In this document: positions 13,001-22,682 of the stretch, one piece after another
Layout: the number at the start of each line of letters is the position of its first letter
Position numbering within the stretch: position 1 is the first letter of the stretch
Assembly (NCBI GenBank): GCA_965112735.1
Contig: OZ218962.1
Location: forward strand, 2,976,001-3,040,000
Direction: 5' to 3'
Length of the DNA stretch: 64,000 bases
Origin: Phaeosaccion multiseriatum
Lineage: Eukaryota > Ochrophyta, other classes
Translations under genes and position numbers: made by a program
The notes under the pieces: model-generated
Databases searched by the model: none
What the model was told of the DNA's origin: nothing
Seen by the model: only the letters and a program-made list of their open reading frames with translations

Positions 13001-16000
13001 AGAGACACCGAGATTGAGAGAGGAGGACCGAGAAAGAGAAGGAGAGAGGGAGCGAGCGAGACCGAGAGAAAGGCATCGAGAGGAGGAGAAAGCAAGAGGG
13101 AGGAGAGGGGCTCCTCACCCGCCATCGCCGCGGCGGCTGCTCCTCCCTCCATTCCGGAGGCCCACACCGAGTGCCGCGTCTCAATCATGACCTTCTTCAG
13201 CGTCACCTGTGGCGTTGTGTTGGCGTTGTTCCGTGGTGTTGTTTCGTCAAAGGAATGGAGCGGGGCGGGAGTAGGGGAATGAAAACAAACAATACACCCC
13301 CCCCCCCCTCCCTTTTCCTGTCTCTCCCTTTCCTCCCCTCCCCTCCCCTCCCCTCCTCCTCCCCCACCCCTCTTCCCCTTCCCTCACCTCCTGGCTCTGC
13401 GCCTGTCGTATGTCCGTAAACTCCACGAGGTAATCGGCCACCCCTGCCCCTCCCAATCGCATAGGGGGGCAGAATGTAACCGTCAGACTGTCCGAGGTGG
13501 GCGGCAGGCTAACGATGTGAAGGGGAGGGCCCGGAGGAGCGGCGGGCAGGGTGATGTACTCTTCTTCGATCTCGGGGCTGAAGTCCGACCATCCCACTTC
13601 GTTACGGCATCGGACCTGTTGGTGATGAGGGTGAGGGAGAGGGAGGGAGGGAGGGAGGGAGTGTGGGAGGGAGGGAGGGAGTGAGGGAGTGAGGGAGGGA
13701 GGGAGGGAGGGAGGGAGGGAGGGAGGGAGGGAGGGAGGGAGGGAGGGAGGGAGGGAGGGAGGGAGGGAGGGAGGGAGGGAGGGAGGGAGGGAGGGAGGGA
13801 GGGAGGGAGGGAGGGAGGGAGGGAGGGAGGGAGGGAGGGAGGGAGGGAGGGAGGGAGGGAGGGAGGGAGGGAGGGAGGGAGGGAGGGAGGGAGGGAGGGA
13901 GGGAGGGAGGGAGGGAGGGAGGGAGGGAGGGAGGGAGGGAGGGAGGGAGGGAGGGAGGGAGGGAGGGAGGGAGGGAGGGAGGGAGGGAGGGAGGGAGGGA
14001 GGGAGGGAGGGAGGGAGGAAGGGAGGAAGGGAGGGAGAGGAGGAAGGAAAGGGAACGTTTCATGAGTGAGGGCTTTCTTCTGCGATGGAGCGGTTGCATA
14101 CAGCTGGAGACGGGTATGAGGTATGGGTATATGGTGTAGTGAAGTATGGAGCATAAGGGCAGGGAAGGGGGGGGGGGAAAGGGTATATAGGGTATATACG
14201 GAATAGGGTATGGGGTAGGCGTATGTATTGGGTATGTTGGGTATGGGGTAGGTGTATGTATTGGGTGTACCGGGTATGTACGGAATAGGGTATGGGGTAT
14301 GCTGGGTATGGGGTAGGTGTATGTATTGGGTATACCGGGTATATAGGGAATAGGGTATGGGGTATGCTGGGTATGGGGTATGCTGGGTATTGGGTATGTT
14401 GGGTACATAGGGAATAGGGTATGGGGTATGTTGGGTATGGGGTAGGTGTATGTATTGGGTATACCGGGTATATAGGGAATAGGGTATGGGGTATGCTCGG
14501 TATGGGGTAGGTATGTGTATTGGGTATGTTGGGTACATAGGGAATAGGGTATGGGGTATGTTGGGTATGGGGTAGGTGTATGTATTGGGTAGGTTAGGGT
14601 ATGGGGTATGCTGGGTATGGGTAGGTGTATGTATTGGGTATGTTGGGTACATAGGGAATGGGGTATGGGGTATGCTGGGTATGGGGTAGGTGTATGTATT
14701 GGGTATACCGGGTATATAGGGAATAGGGTATGGGGTAGGTATGTGTATTGGGTATGTTGGGTACATAGGGAATAGGGTATGGGGTATGTTGGGTATGGGG
14801 TAGGTATGTGTATTGGGCATACCGGGTATATAGGGAATAGGGTATGGGGTATGTTGGGTATGGGGTAGGCATATGTATTGGGTATGTTGGGTATATAGGG
14901 TATATGTTCTGGGTATAATACCTTGATGGCACAATAGGTGTGTGATGCCTTGAGGCCGTCGAGCACGGCTCCAGTGTGACGCACGGGACGGAGTGACGCC
15001 CAGCGGGAGGTGCGAAACGGAGGCTGGGGGGTGTACACCTTTGGTGGGGGGGGGGGTTAAGGTTGGGGTTAAGGTTGGGGTTAAGGTTGGGGTTAAGGTT
15101 GGGGTTAAGGTTGGGGTTAAGGTTGGGGTTAAGGTTGGGGTTAAGGTTGGGGTTAAGGTTGGGGTTAAGGTTGGGGTTAAGGTTGGGGCTAAGATTGGGG
15201 TTAAGGTTGGGGTTAAGGTTGGGGTTAAGGTTGGGGTTAAGGTTGGGGTTAAGGCTGAGGTTAAGGTTGAGGTTAAGGTTGAGGTTAAGGTTGGGGGGTG
15301 GGTGAGTGGGGACGGCCAAACAGAGGGAGAGAGTAAGACAGAGGAACACCATTCCTCCCCTAACTTCCTTTCCTGACCTTCTTTAACCTTTCTCTCCCCC
15401 TCTCTAACTGACCTACGTCCCTCCTCACTGCCCCAACTGACACCAGGTACTGACACCAGGTACTGACCTGTTCTTTGGTGTACTTGTCGATCCTCTCTAC
15501 GGTGTGCAGTGTGTACGCAATCTCGTGCTGGCCGAGGGGAATGGGAGGGGGGCACAGAGGGAGGGAGGGAGGGAGGGAGATGGAGAGAGGCATTTTGAGG
15601 CATACAGAAATGGACAGGGAAGGGAGGGAGCAACGCACCCTGCTCCTGCCCAGCAACATGACGCACATGCTCCAATCACTCACTCACTCACTCACTCACT
15701 CACTCTTCCAATCACTCACTCACTCACACACTCTTCCAATCACTCACTCACTCACTCACTCTTTCACTCACTCACTCACTCACTCACTCACTCACTCTTC
15801 CAATAACTCACTCACTCACGCACTCTTCCACTCACTCACTCACTCACTCACTCTTCCACTCACTCACTTACTCACTCACACACACACTTACTCACTCAAC
15901 CACTCACTCACTCACTCACTCACCCACTCGCCCACTCACCCACTCACCCACTCACCCACTCACCCACTCACCCACTCACCCACTCACCCACTCCCCCACC

Positions 16001-17287
16001 CACTCACTCACTCACACACTCACTCACTCACTCTTCCAATCACCCACTCACTCACTCACTCACTCACTCACTCACTCTTCCAATCACTCACTCACTCACC
16101 CACTCACCCACTCACCCACTCGCCCACTCACCCACTCACTCACTCTTCCACTCACTCACTCACTCACTCACCCACTCACTCACCCACTCACCCACTCACC
16201 CACTCACCCACTCGCCCACTCACCCACTCACCCACTCACTCACTCTTCCACTCACTCACTCACTCACCCACTCACCCACTCACCCACTCACCCACTCACC
16301 CACTCACTCACTCACTCACTCGCCCACCCACTCACTCACTCACTCACTCACTCACCCACTCACCCACTCACCCACTCACCCACTCGCCCACTCACCCACT
16401 CACCCACTCACTCACTCACCCACTCACTCACTCACCCACTCACCCACTCACCCACTCACCCACTCACCAACTCACCCACTCACCCACTTACCCACTCACC
16501 CACCCACTGACTCACTCACTCACCCACTCACCCACTCACCCACTCACCCACCCACCTCGTATATTGGACACCCCCCCTCCACAATGGGCGGCTGCCAGTA
16601 CAGCTCAATGGAGTCGCACGTTACATTCGTAACTGCCACTTCCCGAGGGGGGTGTGGCCGCATCTTGACGACAAGCGTTTCGTTCAAGTGTCTTCCCTTC
16701 TCGCGCCGCTCCTTGGCCAATGTGCGCTTCTTGCACCGCTCCATGTGCTTGGCAAGGATGGCTCGAGCGAAGGACCTTCCACACGTTTCACATTTGGTCA
16801 CTCCCCTCGCCTTACTGCTCAGACTTCTGCCGCTGGTGCTCGCCTTGCGTCCCCCGGCGCCCCCCGTCTTGCTCTTGTTGTCCCCGCCTACCTGCTCTGC
16901 TAGCCCTGCCCCCCCCCCCTCCTCACCCTCGCCGCCCTCCCCCTCTTCCTCCTCCTCTTCCTCCTCCTCCTCAGAGTCCCCATCTGAGTCGAACTCGTCC
17001 TCCCCCTCTCCTTCCATGGGAGGAGGTTTGCAGAAGCGCACGTGTGTGTCGAACAGCGCCCTGACACCGTGTAGGGGGTAGTGGGTAATGGTAATGGTAA
17101 TGGTAATGGTAATGGTAATGGTAATGGTAATGGTAATGGAAATGGTAATGGGAATGGTAATGGTAATGGTAATAGTAATGGTAACGGTAATGGTAGTGGT
17201 AATGGTAATGGTAATGGGTAGGGGGAGTGGAGGGAGGGGGGTTGAGGAGCGTGGAGGGGCCATAGAGGGGCGGAAGAGGGGAACGCG

Positions 17288-17331
<44 letters not shown>

Positions 17332-19720
17332 GAGGCGTCAGCCTCCGTAGTTTCCAGTTTCAGCTTTCTCTCTTGGGGGGGGTTTAACGGAATCGAATCA
17401 AGACCCCGAAGGACTAGACCCGCCGCCGTTAGGTGGAGGGCCTCTCTGCTATTGCTGTACTGTCCCACTGACTTACTGGCTGGCCCATTGACATACTGAC
17501 CTGAGTATCTTCCTGGCGCATGTGGGGCAAGCACGAGTTGTAAGCCCTTCCTCTCCGTCAAGCTTGGCTCGGAGGGCAGCGTCCACCTGCACACACACAC
17601 ATATAGAGAGAGAGAGAGGGAGAGGGAGGGAGGGAGGGAGGGAGGGAGGGAGGGAGGGAGGGAGGGAGGGAGGGAGGGAGGGAGGGAGGGAGGGAGGGAG
17701 GGAGGGAGGGAGGGAGGGAGGGAGGGAGGGAGGGAGGGAGGGAGGGAGGGAGGGAGGGAGGGAGGGAGGGAGGGAGGGAGGGAGGGAGGGAGGGAGGGAG
17801 GGAGGGAGGGAGGGCGAGAGCCAATGCCGGATCAAAAGTCAGGGACAGAGACACGAGGGAGACAGATAGCCCGAGAGAGAGACAGAGGGAGATGGAGGCG
17901 GAGAGAGAGAGGAAGGTGGAGACAAGAGAGACAGAAGGAGATGGAGGAAGAGAGAGAGGAAGGTGGAGACAAGAGAGACAGAAGGAGATGGAGGAAGAGA
18001 GAGAGGAAGGTGGAGACAAGAGAGACAGAAGGAGATGGAGGAAGAGAGAGAGGAAGATGGAGACAAGAGAGACAGAAGGAGATGGAGGAAGAGAGAGAGA
18101 GGAAGGTGGAGACAAGAGAGACAGAAGGAGATGGAGGAAGAGAGAGAGGAAGGTGGAGACAAGAGAGACAGAAGGAGATGGAGGAAGAGAGAGAGGAAGG
18201 TGGAGACAAGAGAGACAGAAGGAGATGGAGGAAGAGAGAGAGGAAGGTGGAGACAAGAGAGACAGAAGGAGATGGAGGAAGAGAGAGAGGAAGGTGGAGA
18301 CAAGAGAGACAGAAGGAGATGGAGGAAGAGAGAGAGGAAGGTGGAGACAAGAGACATTGACAGAAGGAGATGGAGGAAGAGAGAGAGGAAGGTGGAGACA
18401 AGAGACATTGACAGAAGGAGATGGAGGAAGAGAGAGGGGAAGGTGGAGACAAGAGAGACAGAAGGAGATGGAGGAAGAGAGAGAGGAAGGTGGAGACAAG
18501 AGACATTGACAGAGGTGGAGAGAAGAGAGACAAGCGGCGGCAGATATGGGGGGGAGCAAGCAGAGAGAGAAGGGCCTTCTGGTCGCGGTTGAGTCCGGAG
18601 GCACGTAGGTGAGTCTCCTCCTCCTCCCGATACCATACCATACCATACCATACCATACCTGCTTCTCCGCCCACGGCAGGGTGCTGTGGCCGTGCTTGTT
18701 GACGGCCCTCATGTCCTTGACACGCTTCTCGAGGTCCTGCAGCACATCGAGCTTCTCCTTGCCGCGTCGGGTGAGGGAGTGGAGGTCGTTACTGAGAGAG
18801 CGCATTTGGTTCTCAACCTTAGGAGGGAGGGAGGGAGGGAGGGAGGGAGGGAGGGTATGCTGAGGGTGTGGAGTGGACGAGTTTGGGCGAAGAATAGGTG
18901 GACGTAGCAACCATGGTGGGTGGAGAAGGAAGGCAATCAAAGACCCCAAGACTTGTTGCTACTTCTACGGGTGAAGGCCTGGCTCGGCTTAGAAACGAAC
19001 GAAGGGGGAAAGGAGCATGTGGTTCACTCCAGTGACGAGGAGGAGGAGCAGAAAGATGGGGAAGCCAGGGCCCTGACTCGAGCTCCTCTCGCTTCCCTGC
19101 CTCTCTCCTCTCAACCGCAGCTGCAAACACACACACGCACTCACCTTCATGTGCTGTCCCGCGCGCAGCAGTACCCTCCTGTTCTGCGTCTCCTCCTCGA
19201 AGACCATGACCTTAAGTTGCGCGTATCTGCGCTGCTCAGCCATCAGCGCCTGCAGCTGCGCCTCGCTGCGCACGCTGTGAAGGGGATGAGCCCCACCGCC
19301 TTGCTCCCCTCCCTCCTCGAGTTTCTTCTGCTGTCGTGCGGCCTTGCGGTCCTCCACTCGCCTGCGCAGTGTCGTGGCCCGCCAATGGTGCTTCTCCTGC
19401 TTCTCCTTGTCCTGCTTTTCCCACCGCTCGTGAGCCTGAACCGGATCCCCACGGTCATTGTTCGAAGGCTCCGCACCTCTGTCAGGGTGGGCCGCTGCTG
19501 ATGCTTCTCCTGCTGCCAGTGCAGCGTGTGCGTGACCCTGCCCTTCTCTGTCTCGCTCTGTGTGCCCCCACGGTGCTGCTGCAGCAGGGGGGAGGGCACC
19601 AGACTCTCCATCATCACCAACCCGGGCTGCTCCTGTTGCTGCGATTGTCAGTGGCTCTGCTATAGGCCTGCCCACCTCTGGCCCCGCATGGGGTGGTGGC
19701 GGTACAAGGGTGCTGGACAT
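1..19720 (-). CDS. Giant C2HC zinc finger / FN3 / TPR / WD40 protein, 32 exons, 3' end outside the window
   Basis: Exons in transcript order: 19720-19145, 18817-18659, 17586-17501, 17060-16556, 15527-15468, 15038-14922, 13615-13388, 13206-13119, 12793-12365, 11945-11833, 11029-10945, 10615-10419, 10175-10002, 9856-9728, 9486-9346, 9063-8935, 8315-8157, 7422-7219, 5763-5676, 5565-5414, 5144-4963, 4674-4611, 4470-4267, 3825-3718, 3501-3403, 3074-2970, 2724-2611, 2410-2272, 1722-1599, 1245-1029, 416-244, and 90 to the edge. Every junction is GT-AG and every phase is compatible, giving 1,812 codons without a stop. The first ATG is at 19720; a TAG lies in frame upstream. Domain order is coiled coil, two C2HC fingers, FN3, FN3 with an acidic insertion, coiled coil, TPR, coiled coil, WD40. 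This set of protein-interaction modules is scaffold-like, and large cytoskeletal or ciliary proteins have similar mixes; that role is inference. Introns are filled with repeats. I do not recognise a named orthologue. Confidence 0.85.
722..1005. repeat. (CCCT)n/(CTTC)n microsatellite
   Basis: Imperfect pyrimidine tract in the intron between exons 30 and 31 of the minus-strand giant gene. Here the sense strand of the gene carries the purine version, an exception to the usual orientation. Confidence 0.9.
1258..1510. repeat. Minisatellite of about 21-23 bp (TCGATGTAGAGAGTAGAG type)
   Basis: Degenerate tandem copies mixing GTAGAGAGTAGAG and ATCGACATAGA, within an intron of the giant gene. Confidence 0.8.
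1757..2045. repeat. (GGAGA)n microsatellite
   Basis: Roughly 55 near-perfect pentamers with a few ATGAGA variants at the left end. It fills most of the intron between exons 28 and 29 and is CTCCT-like in the gene's sense. Confidence 0.95.
2442..2554. repeat. (GGGA)n microsatellite
   Basis: Uninterrupted tetranucleotide array of about 28 units in the intron between exons 27 and 28. Confidence 0.95.
2822..2965. repeat. Short tandem repeat of about 35-38 bp, four copies
   Basis: Copies of CATTATCGACATGCT, then ATATCCTTAACACCGATTT or a variant, alternate in the intron between exons 26 and 27. Confidence 0.8.
4103..4185. repeat. (CA)n microsatellite
   Basis: Dinucleotide run in the intron between exons 23 and 24. 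A short 17-bp repeat containing ATCGATATAGAGGAC follows at 4497-4590 in the next intron. Confidence 0.9.
5163..5325. repeat. (GGGA)n microsatellite
   Basis: About 40 units in the intron between exons 20 and 21; it reads as a CCCT tract leading to the exon 21 acceptor. Confidence 0.95.
5795..6530. repeat. 28-bp minisatellite, about 26 copies
   Basis: The consensus begins GTAGAGGTGTATGGGATAG and continues AGAGGTAGG. Variants GGGACAG and GCACATGGG are interspersed. It occupies the intron between exons 18 and 19. Confidence 0.9.
6790..7215. repeat. Minisatellite with CCCTCCCCATATGCCTCTAA units
   Basis: About 13 copies of a unit of roughly 28-32 bp with an ATATGCCTC core, in the same intron as the 28-bp array, adjacent to exon 18. 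Confidence 0.85.
7452..7700. repeat. (GGGA)n microsatellite with GGAC ends
   Basis: Long tetranucleotide array in the intron between exons 17 and 18, ending in four GGAC units. The rest of that intron (7,720-8,155) has a CCTGACACCC-containing repeat of about 58 bp and no gene. Confidence 0.95.
8397..8670. repeat. (GTCA)n followed by (CCCT)n
   Basis: AGTCAGTC repeats from 8,397 to about 8,545 pass into CCTC/CCCT repeats, all in the intron between exons 16 and 17. Downstream to 8,934 only the GATGGCAGTGGATGG motif is notable. Confidence 0.85.
9077..9197. repeat. (GGGA)n microsatellite
   Basis: Tetranucleotide array in the intron between exons 15 and 16. Confidence 0.95.
9945..10001. repeat. 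(CA)n microsatellite abutting a splice donor
   Basis: In the gene's sense this is (GT)n beginning exactly at the exon 13 donor (exon ends 10002), so the donor GT is the first unit of the array. Confidence 0.9.
11070..11740. repeat. Compound (GGGA)n/(GGAA)n array
   Basis: About 670 bp switching from GGGA to GGAA blocks in the intron between exons 10 and 11. Confidence 0.95.
12085..12345. repeat. (CCCT)n array
   Basis: Pyrimidine on the + strand, hence purine in the gene's sense. It lies in the intron between exons 9 and 10 and is another orientation exception. Confidence 0.95.
13633..14037. repeat. (GGGA)n array of about 100 units
   Basis: One of the longest uninterrupted tetranucleotide tracts in the window, in the intron between exons 6 and 7. 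It reads CCCT in gene sense shortly before the exon 7 acceptor. Confidence 0.95.
14180..14915. repeat. Complex GGGTATGGGGTA minisatellite
   Basis: Interleaved units GGGTATGTTGGGTA, GGGGTAGGTGTATGTATT and ACCGGGTATATAGGGAATAG, higher-order period about 110-130 bp. It starts just inside the exon 6 donor. Confidence 0.85.
15057..15297. repeat. 12-bp GGTTAAGGTTGG satellite
   Basis: About 20 near-perfect 12-mers on the + strand just upstream (in gene sense) of the exon 6 acceptor. The GGGG/GGTT pattern resembles G-rich telomeric DNA. Confidence 0.9.
15676..16555. repeat. (ACTC)n/(ACCC)n array of about 880 bp
   Basis: In gene sense this is (GTGA)n/(GTGG)n and starts exactly at the exon 4 donor (GAG then GTGGGTGGGTGAGTG). 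It fills most of the intron to exon 5. TCTTCCA variants recur. Confidence 0.95.
16733..17529 (-). other. Two tandem C2HC zinc fingers of the giant gene (exons 3-4)
   Basis: Finger 1 is split by the intron 17061-17500: CPTCARKIL ends exon 3 and [11 protein letters not shown] opens exon 4. Finger 2 lies wholly in exon 4 as [20 protein letters not shown]. Both have the spacing C-x2-C-x11-H-x3-C, as in the zf-C2HC_2 (ZC2HC1-type) family. Recovery of identical spacing only after splicing finger 1 supports the exon model. A strongly acidic Glu/Asp run separates the fingers. Confidence 0.8.
17083..17220. repeat. (GGTAAT)n hexanucleotide repeat
   Basis: About 23 units just upstream (in gene sense) of exon 4. 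Confidence 0.95.
17620..17813. repeat. (GGGA)n microsatellite
   Basis: Array of about 48 units ending near the exon 3 acceptor (exon 3 begins at 17586); CCCT in gene sense. Confidence 0.95.
17895..18530. repeat. 47-bp minisatellite, about 13 copies
   Basis: The unit contains GGTGGAGACAAGAGAGACAG and AAGGAGATGGAGGAAGAGAG. Some copies have a GACATT insertion. It lies in the intron between exons 2 and 3. Confidence 0.9.
18659..19720 (-). other. N-terminal charged coiled-coil module of the giant gene (exons 1-2)
   Basis: Exon 1 (residues 1-192) starts with a Pro/Ala-rich stretch. From about residue 95 it turns into a Lys/Glu/Arg/Gln-rich helix with [16 protein letters not shown] and [14 protein letters not shown]. 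Exon 2 (residues 193-245) continues with heptad-like [15 protein letters not shown] and [14 protein letters not shown]. The intron between them carries a (CCCT)n tract immediately before the acceptor, and the exon 2 donor opens a GTATG tandem repeat. Exon 1 is duplicated at 24,013-24,586. Confidence 0.7.
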
Positions 19721-20487
19721 TGTCTGCGCCAGGGCCTCCCTTTGCTATTGTGGGCTGCTCTCCTCCATGTCGTGCGGCGGCCGAAGCTTCGTCAACACTC
19801 TTACTGTGACTGCTGCTCCTGGCGATGCTGCTGCACCATGCCTTTGTCCCTCACCTCGCTTTGGTCCGATCCTTCTCTTACAGATCACTGCTGAGTTGTA
19901 TGGACCAGAGAGGAAAGGGAGGGAAATTAAGAGGAAGATTTGGAGGGGTCGGAGGTTGCTGATTCAGGCCCCATCTCGCCCTGCTGCTCCGCCCAAAAGT
20001 GGAGGATAAAGGAAAGAAGAGTATCCCTCGCAAATGAGGGTCGTTCAGCACAGCCCTCCAATTCCTTGCCTCTCCAAAGGTGCCCAACGTTTCACGCGTG
20101 GCGGAGCACCAACACCCCAAGATCGTCGCTGCTCTCACAGATCGGAGAGTAAAGTTACACTCGTAAAGTTACATGTATAAAGTTTATCCCCGCATGGAGG
20201 CCATAAACGTGAACGTTGAAGATGTCCCGTGGCCTACGCAAGCAATGAGCTCGCCCCCCCCCCTTCTTGATGCATTATTAGTATATCATGTCACGGAATA
20301 TATAATTTAGGTGGGCAGGGGGTGGGTCTATACGCAATAATGCGTGTAGACGTGGGTCTCGGCCGAGCAAGCCCGAAAGTTAGAGTATTACAAGAAAAGA
20401 GGGGAAAGAGATTAGGAGGAGAAAGGGTCACGGGCAGTGTGTAGGAGAGCGAGAGTAGACAAGGAACCCTTCCTGTGCTCCGCAGCC
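19721..20487. promoter_or_regulatory. Divergent intergenic (bidirectional promoter) region, copy A
   Basis: Separates the minus-strand giant gene from the plus-strand FNIP gene. Most of it is conserved in copy B (24,587-25,060). A piece of it (GAGCACCAACACCCC with GATCGTCGC) is also found upstream of the FNIP pseudogene near 51,720-51,745. No TATA box can be assigned; CTTACAG near 19,880 and CCGCAG next to the FNIP ATG could be 3' splice sites of 5'-UTR introns. The role is inferred from position. Confidence 0.4.
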
Positions 20488-22074
20488 ATGTCTCACGAAG
20501 GCAGCGATGGAATAGCGGTATTGAAAACCCTGTCCAACCTCGGCTCATACGAAGCTTTGTGGGGGGTGTGCAAGGAGGTTGATGAGGTCACCTCCCGCAC
20601 TCTGAGAGTCAACGCCACCATGCCTGAGTGTGTGCAGCGACGTGTGCTGAGCTTGCTGAAGCACCAGAAGGAAGCGGACGAGAGAAGTGCTGCACTTTCC
20701 CCTGCACCTTCGCGTGCTACTGATGAGGAGGAGAAGGAACAACAGGCAGGCGATGATCATTGCAGAGGCTTCTTTCGCGTGGCGGCGGTGGAGCTTGGCC
20801 TCCTGACTGTGGAAGATGCGCTGGACCAGGCCAAGGTTTCTGCAGATGAGGTCCTCGTTGCAAAGGTGCTCGTGCTTTTACCACCTTCGGTGAAGCGGGT
20901 GACGTTCTCCTGGTATTTCAATCAAGCCGGCGTGTGTCTACCAAGCACAGTCGAGGAGGTGGAGATGGGGCGTGCATTTAACCGCCCTCTGGACCTCCCT
21001 GCCTCGCTGAAGAAGATCAAATTTGAAAGCAGGTTTAATCAGCACTTGGTCCTTCCTTGTGGTGTGGAGGAGGTGGAGATCGGGATGGACTTTAACCTCC
21101 CTCTGGACCTCCCTGCCTCACTGAAGAAGATCAACTTTAAAAGCAGTTGGTTTAATCAGCACTTGGTTCTTCCTTGTGGTGTGGAGGAGCTGGAGATGGG
21201 GTTTTCCTTTAACCTCCCTCTGGAGCTGCCTGCCTCGCTCAAGAAGATCAGATTTTCCTATTACTTCAATCAGCACGTGGTTCTTCCTTGCGGTGTGGAG
21301 GAGGTGGTGATGGGGCATGACTTTAACCTCCCTCTGGACCTCCCTGCCTCGCTCAAGAAGATCAAATTCGGAGAGGAGTTCAATCAGCATGTGGACCTTC
21401 CTTGTGGTGTGGAGGAGGTGGTGATGGGGGACAGCAGGATGAAGCCCCCTCTGGACCTGCCTGCCTCGCTCAAGAAGATCACTTTTGGCTGGGACTCAAA
21501 ATTCAATCAGCAGTTGGTCCTTCCTTGTGGTGTGGAGGAGGTGGTAATGGGGCGTAAGTTTAACGTCCCTCTGGACCTGCCTGCCTCGCTGAAGAAGATC
21601 AGACTTGGTAGCGAATTTAATCAGCACGTGGTTCTTCCTGGTGGTGTAGAGGAGGTAGTGCTGGGGAATGCCTTCAACTTCCCTCTGGACCTGCCTGCCT
21701 CTCTCAAGAAGATTCAGTTTGACCGGGGCTCTCGCTTTAATCAGCAATTGGTCCTTCCTTGTGGGGTGAAGGAGGTGAAGATGGGGTATTTCTTTAACCT
21801 CCCTCTGGAGCTGCCTGCCTCTTTGAAGAAGATCACATTCGGCGAGAGTTTCAATCAGCGTGTGGCCCTCCCTGACAGGGTGGAGGAGGTGGTGATGGGG
21901 AGGGACTTTAACCTCCCTCTGGACCTCCCTGCTTCTCTTCGGACTCTCAAGCTGGGACGGAATTACACCTGCCCTTTGGAGAGCCTACCTGCCGGCCTGA
22001 AGAAGGTTGTGGTTGGGAGTGGGTGCCCGCTGCCTGCAGACCTACCCGAGGGGCTTGAGGTGACTCGCTGGTGA
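20488..22074 (+). CDS. FNIP-repeat protein A
   Basis: 528 residues in a single exon. The ATG at 20488 is chosen because the same context and ATG are kept in paralogue B; upstream in-frame codons are not shared. Residues 1 to about 150 form a family-specific head with LSNLGSYEALWGVCKEVDEV and SRTLRVNATM. About 18 FNIP-like units of 22-24 residues follow, alternating two types: FNLPLDLPASLKKI and FNQHLVLPCGVEEVEMG. The tail is YTCPLESLPAGL then LPADLPEGLEV. FNIP repeats are LRR-like solenoids known from Dictyostelium and some giant viruses, usually thought to mediate protein binding; the function here is unknown. Near-identical 141-bp DNA units point to recent internal amplification. Confidence 0.85.
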   Translation: MSHEGSDGIAVLKTLSNLGSYEALWGVCKEVDEVTSRTLRVNATMPECVQRRVLSLLKHQKEADERSAALSPAPSRATDEEEKEQQAGDDHCRGFFRVAAVELGLLTVEDALDQAKVSADEVLVAKVLVLLPPSVKRVTFSWYFNQAGVCLPSTVEEVEMGRAFNRPLDLPASLKKIKFESRFNQHLVLPCGVEEVEIGMDFNLPLDLPASLKKINFKSSWFNQHLVLPCGVEELEMGFSFNLPLELPASLKKIRFSYYFNQHVVLPCGVEEVVMGHDFNLPLDLPASLKKIKFGEEFNQHVDLPCGVEEVVMGDSRMKPPLDLPASLKKITFGWDSKFNQQLVLPCGVEEVVMGRKFNVPLDLPASLKKIRLGSEFNQHVVLPGGVEEVVLGNAFNFPLDLPASLKKIQFDRGSRFNQQLVLPCGVKEVKMGYFFNLPLELPASLKKITFGESFNQRVALPDRVEEVVMGRDFNLPLDLPASLRTLKLGRNYTCPLESLPAGLKKVVVGSGCPLPADLPEGLEVTRW

Positions 22075-22440
22075 GGAGGGCGATGGGACAGAGAGCGGCA
22101 CCGAACGGCACAGCACAGCACAGCTATCGTAGGCCCTGCCTCAAGAGGGAGGAGGCCACAGCAGGAGGCGTAGGCTAGCAGCAAGGGGATGAGCAAGCAT
22201 AGATCACATGTATCCAATAAGAGACAGCTGCCTGGCTCAAAACAGCAGGCAGAGCTCAGAGGAGCAACGGGGAGGAGAGAGGGTGGTGCGTGTGCAGACA
22301 CATACGACTCGTACTCGTACGACTCCACTGTACTAAACAGGAGGAGCACATTAATGATGAGTTGCTTCACGGCCTTCGCCCCCCCCCCCCTCACAGTGAC
22401 CCGGTCGTAGGGGCCTTGAATGGAATCATCCTCCTTAAAG
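22075..22440. other. Conserved 3' flank of the FNIP genes
   Basis: About 360 bp nearly identical to 26,528-26,885. An antisense open frame crosses it in both copies but has indels and no domain, so I read it as 3' UTR or spacer rather than a gene. Confidence 0.5.
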
Positions 22441-22682
22441 GCCTGACCCTCGGATATACACCGAAGACCACCAAGTTTGGTTAAGACGTTAACCCAGTGT
22501 GTAACGCATCGGTTCCAAGTGAACCACTCATTTCCATCGCGTTGGTGAGGACCATTTACTAGAAAGAAATAAGGAAGAAGTCCAGAAAGACATCAAGGAA
22601 GAAATCAAGAAAGAAATAGGTCATTGGTAGGAGTGGTTCCCGGGGGGCAGTGACGATTGGGTCGTATCAAAACCAAGCGACA

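Larger units (their letters stand above)
12365..16675 (-). other. Two fibronectin type III domains of the giant gene (exons 4-9)
   Basis: FN3-1 begins with [20 protein letters not shown] and [14 protein letters not shown] in exon 4. It continues as [11 protein letters not shown] (exon 5), [12 protein letters not shown] (exon 6) and [15 protein letters not shown] (exon 7), the normal FN3 strand order. FN3-2 begins at [20 protein letters not shown] with [19 protein letters not shown]. It is interrupted by an insertion rich in Glu, Gly and Leu-Thr-Gly (exon 9) and resumes at [20 protein letters not shown] and [13 protein letters not shown]. Four of these introns hold large minisatellites. Confidence 0.75.
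18856..22436. repeat. Copy A of a segmental tandem duplication
   Basis: Matches 23,716-26,880 closely. Shared content is the giant gene's exon 1, the intergenic promoter region, an FNIP gene and about 360 bp of its 3' flank. The left boundary falls inside a (GGGA)n tract in both copies. Copy A has about 315 bp at 20,148-20,465, just upstream of the FNIP start, that copy B replaces with about 40 bp. Confidence 0.9.

Noticed and set aside
17824-18674. Arg/Glu-rich and Ser/Leu-rich ORFs over the 47-bp minisatellite
   Set aside because: They exist on both strands and in several frames because 47 is not a multiple of three and the unit lacks stops; this lies within an intron of the giant gene.
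21963-22394. Antisense ORF in the FNIP 3' flank, seen also at 26,589-26,813
   Set aside because: It is conserved only because the region is duplicated; it has indels between copies and no domain or codon signal.
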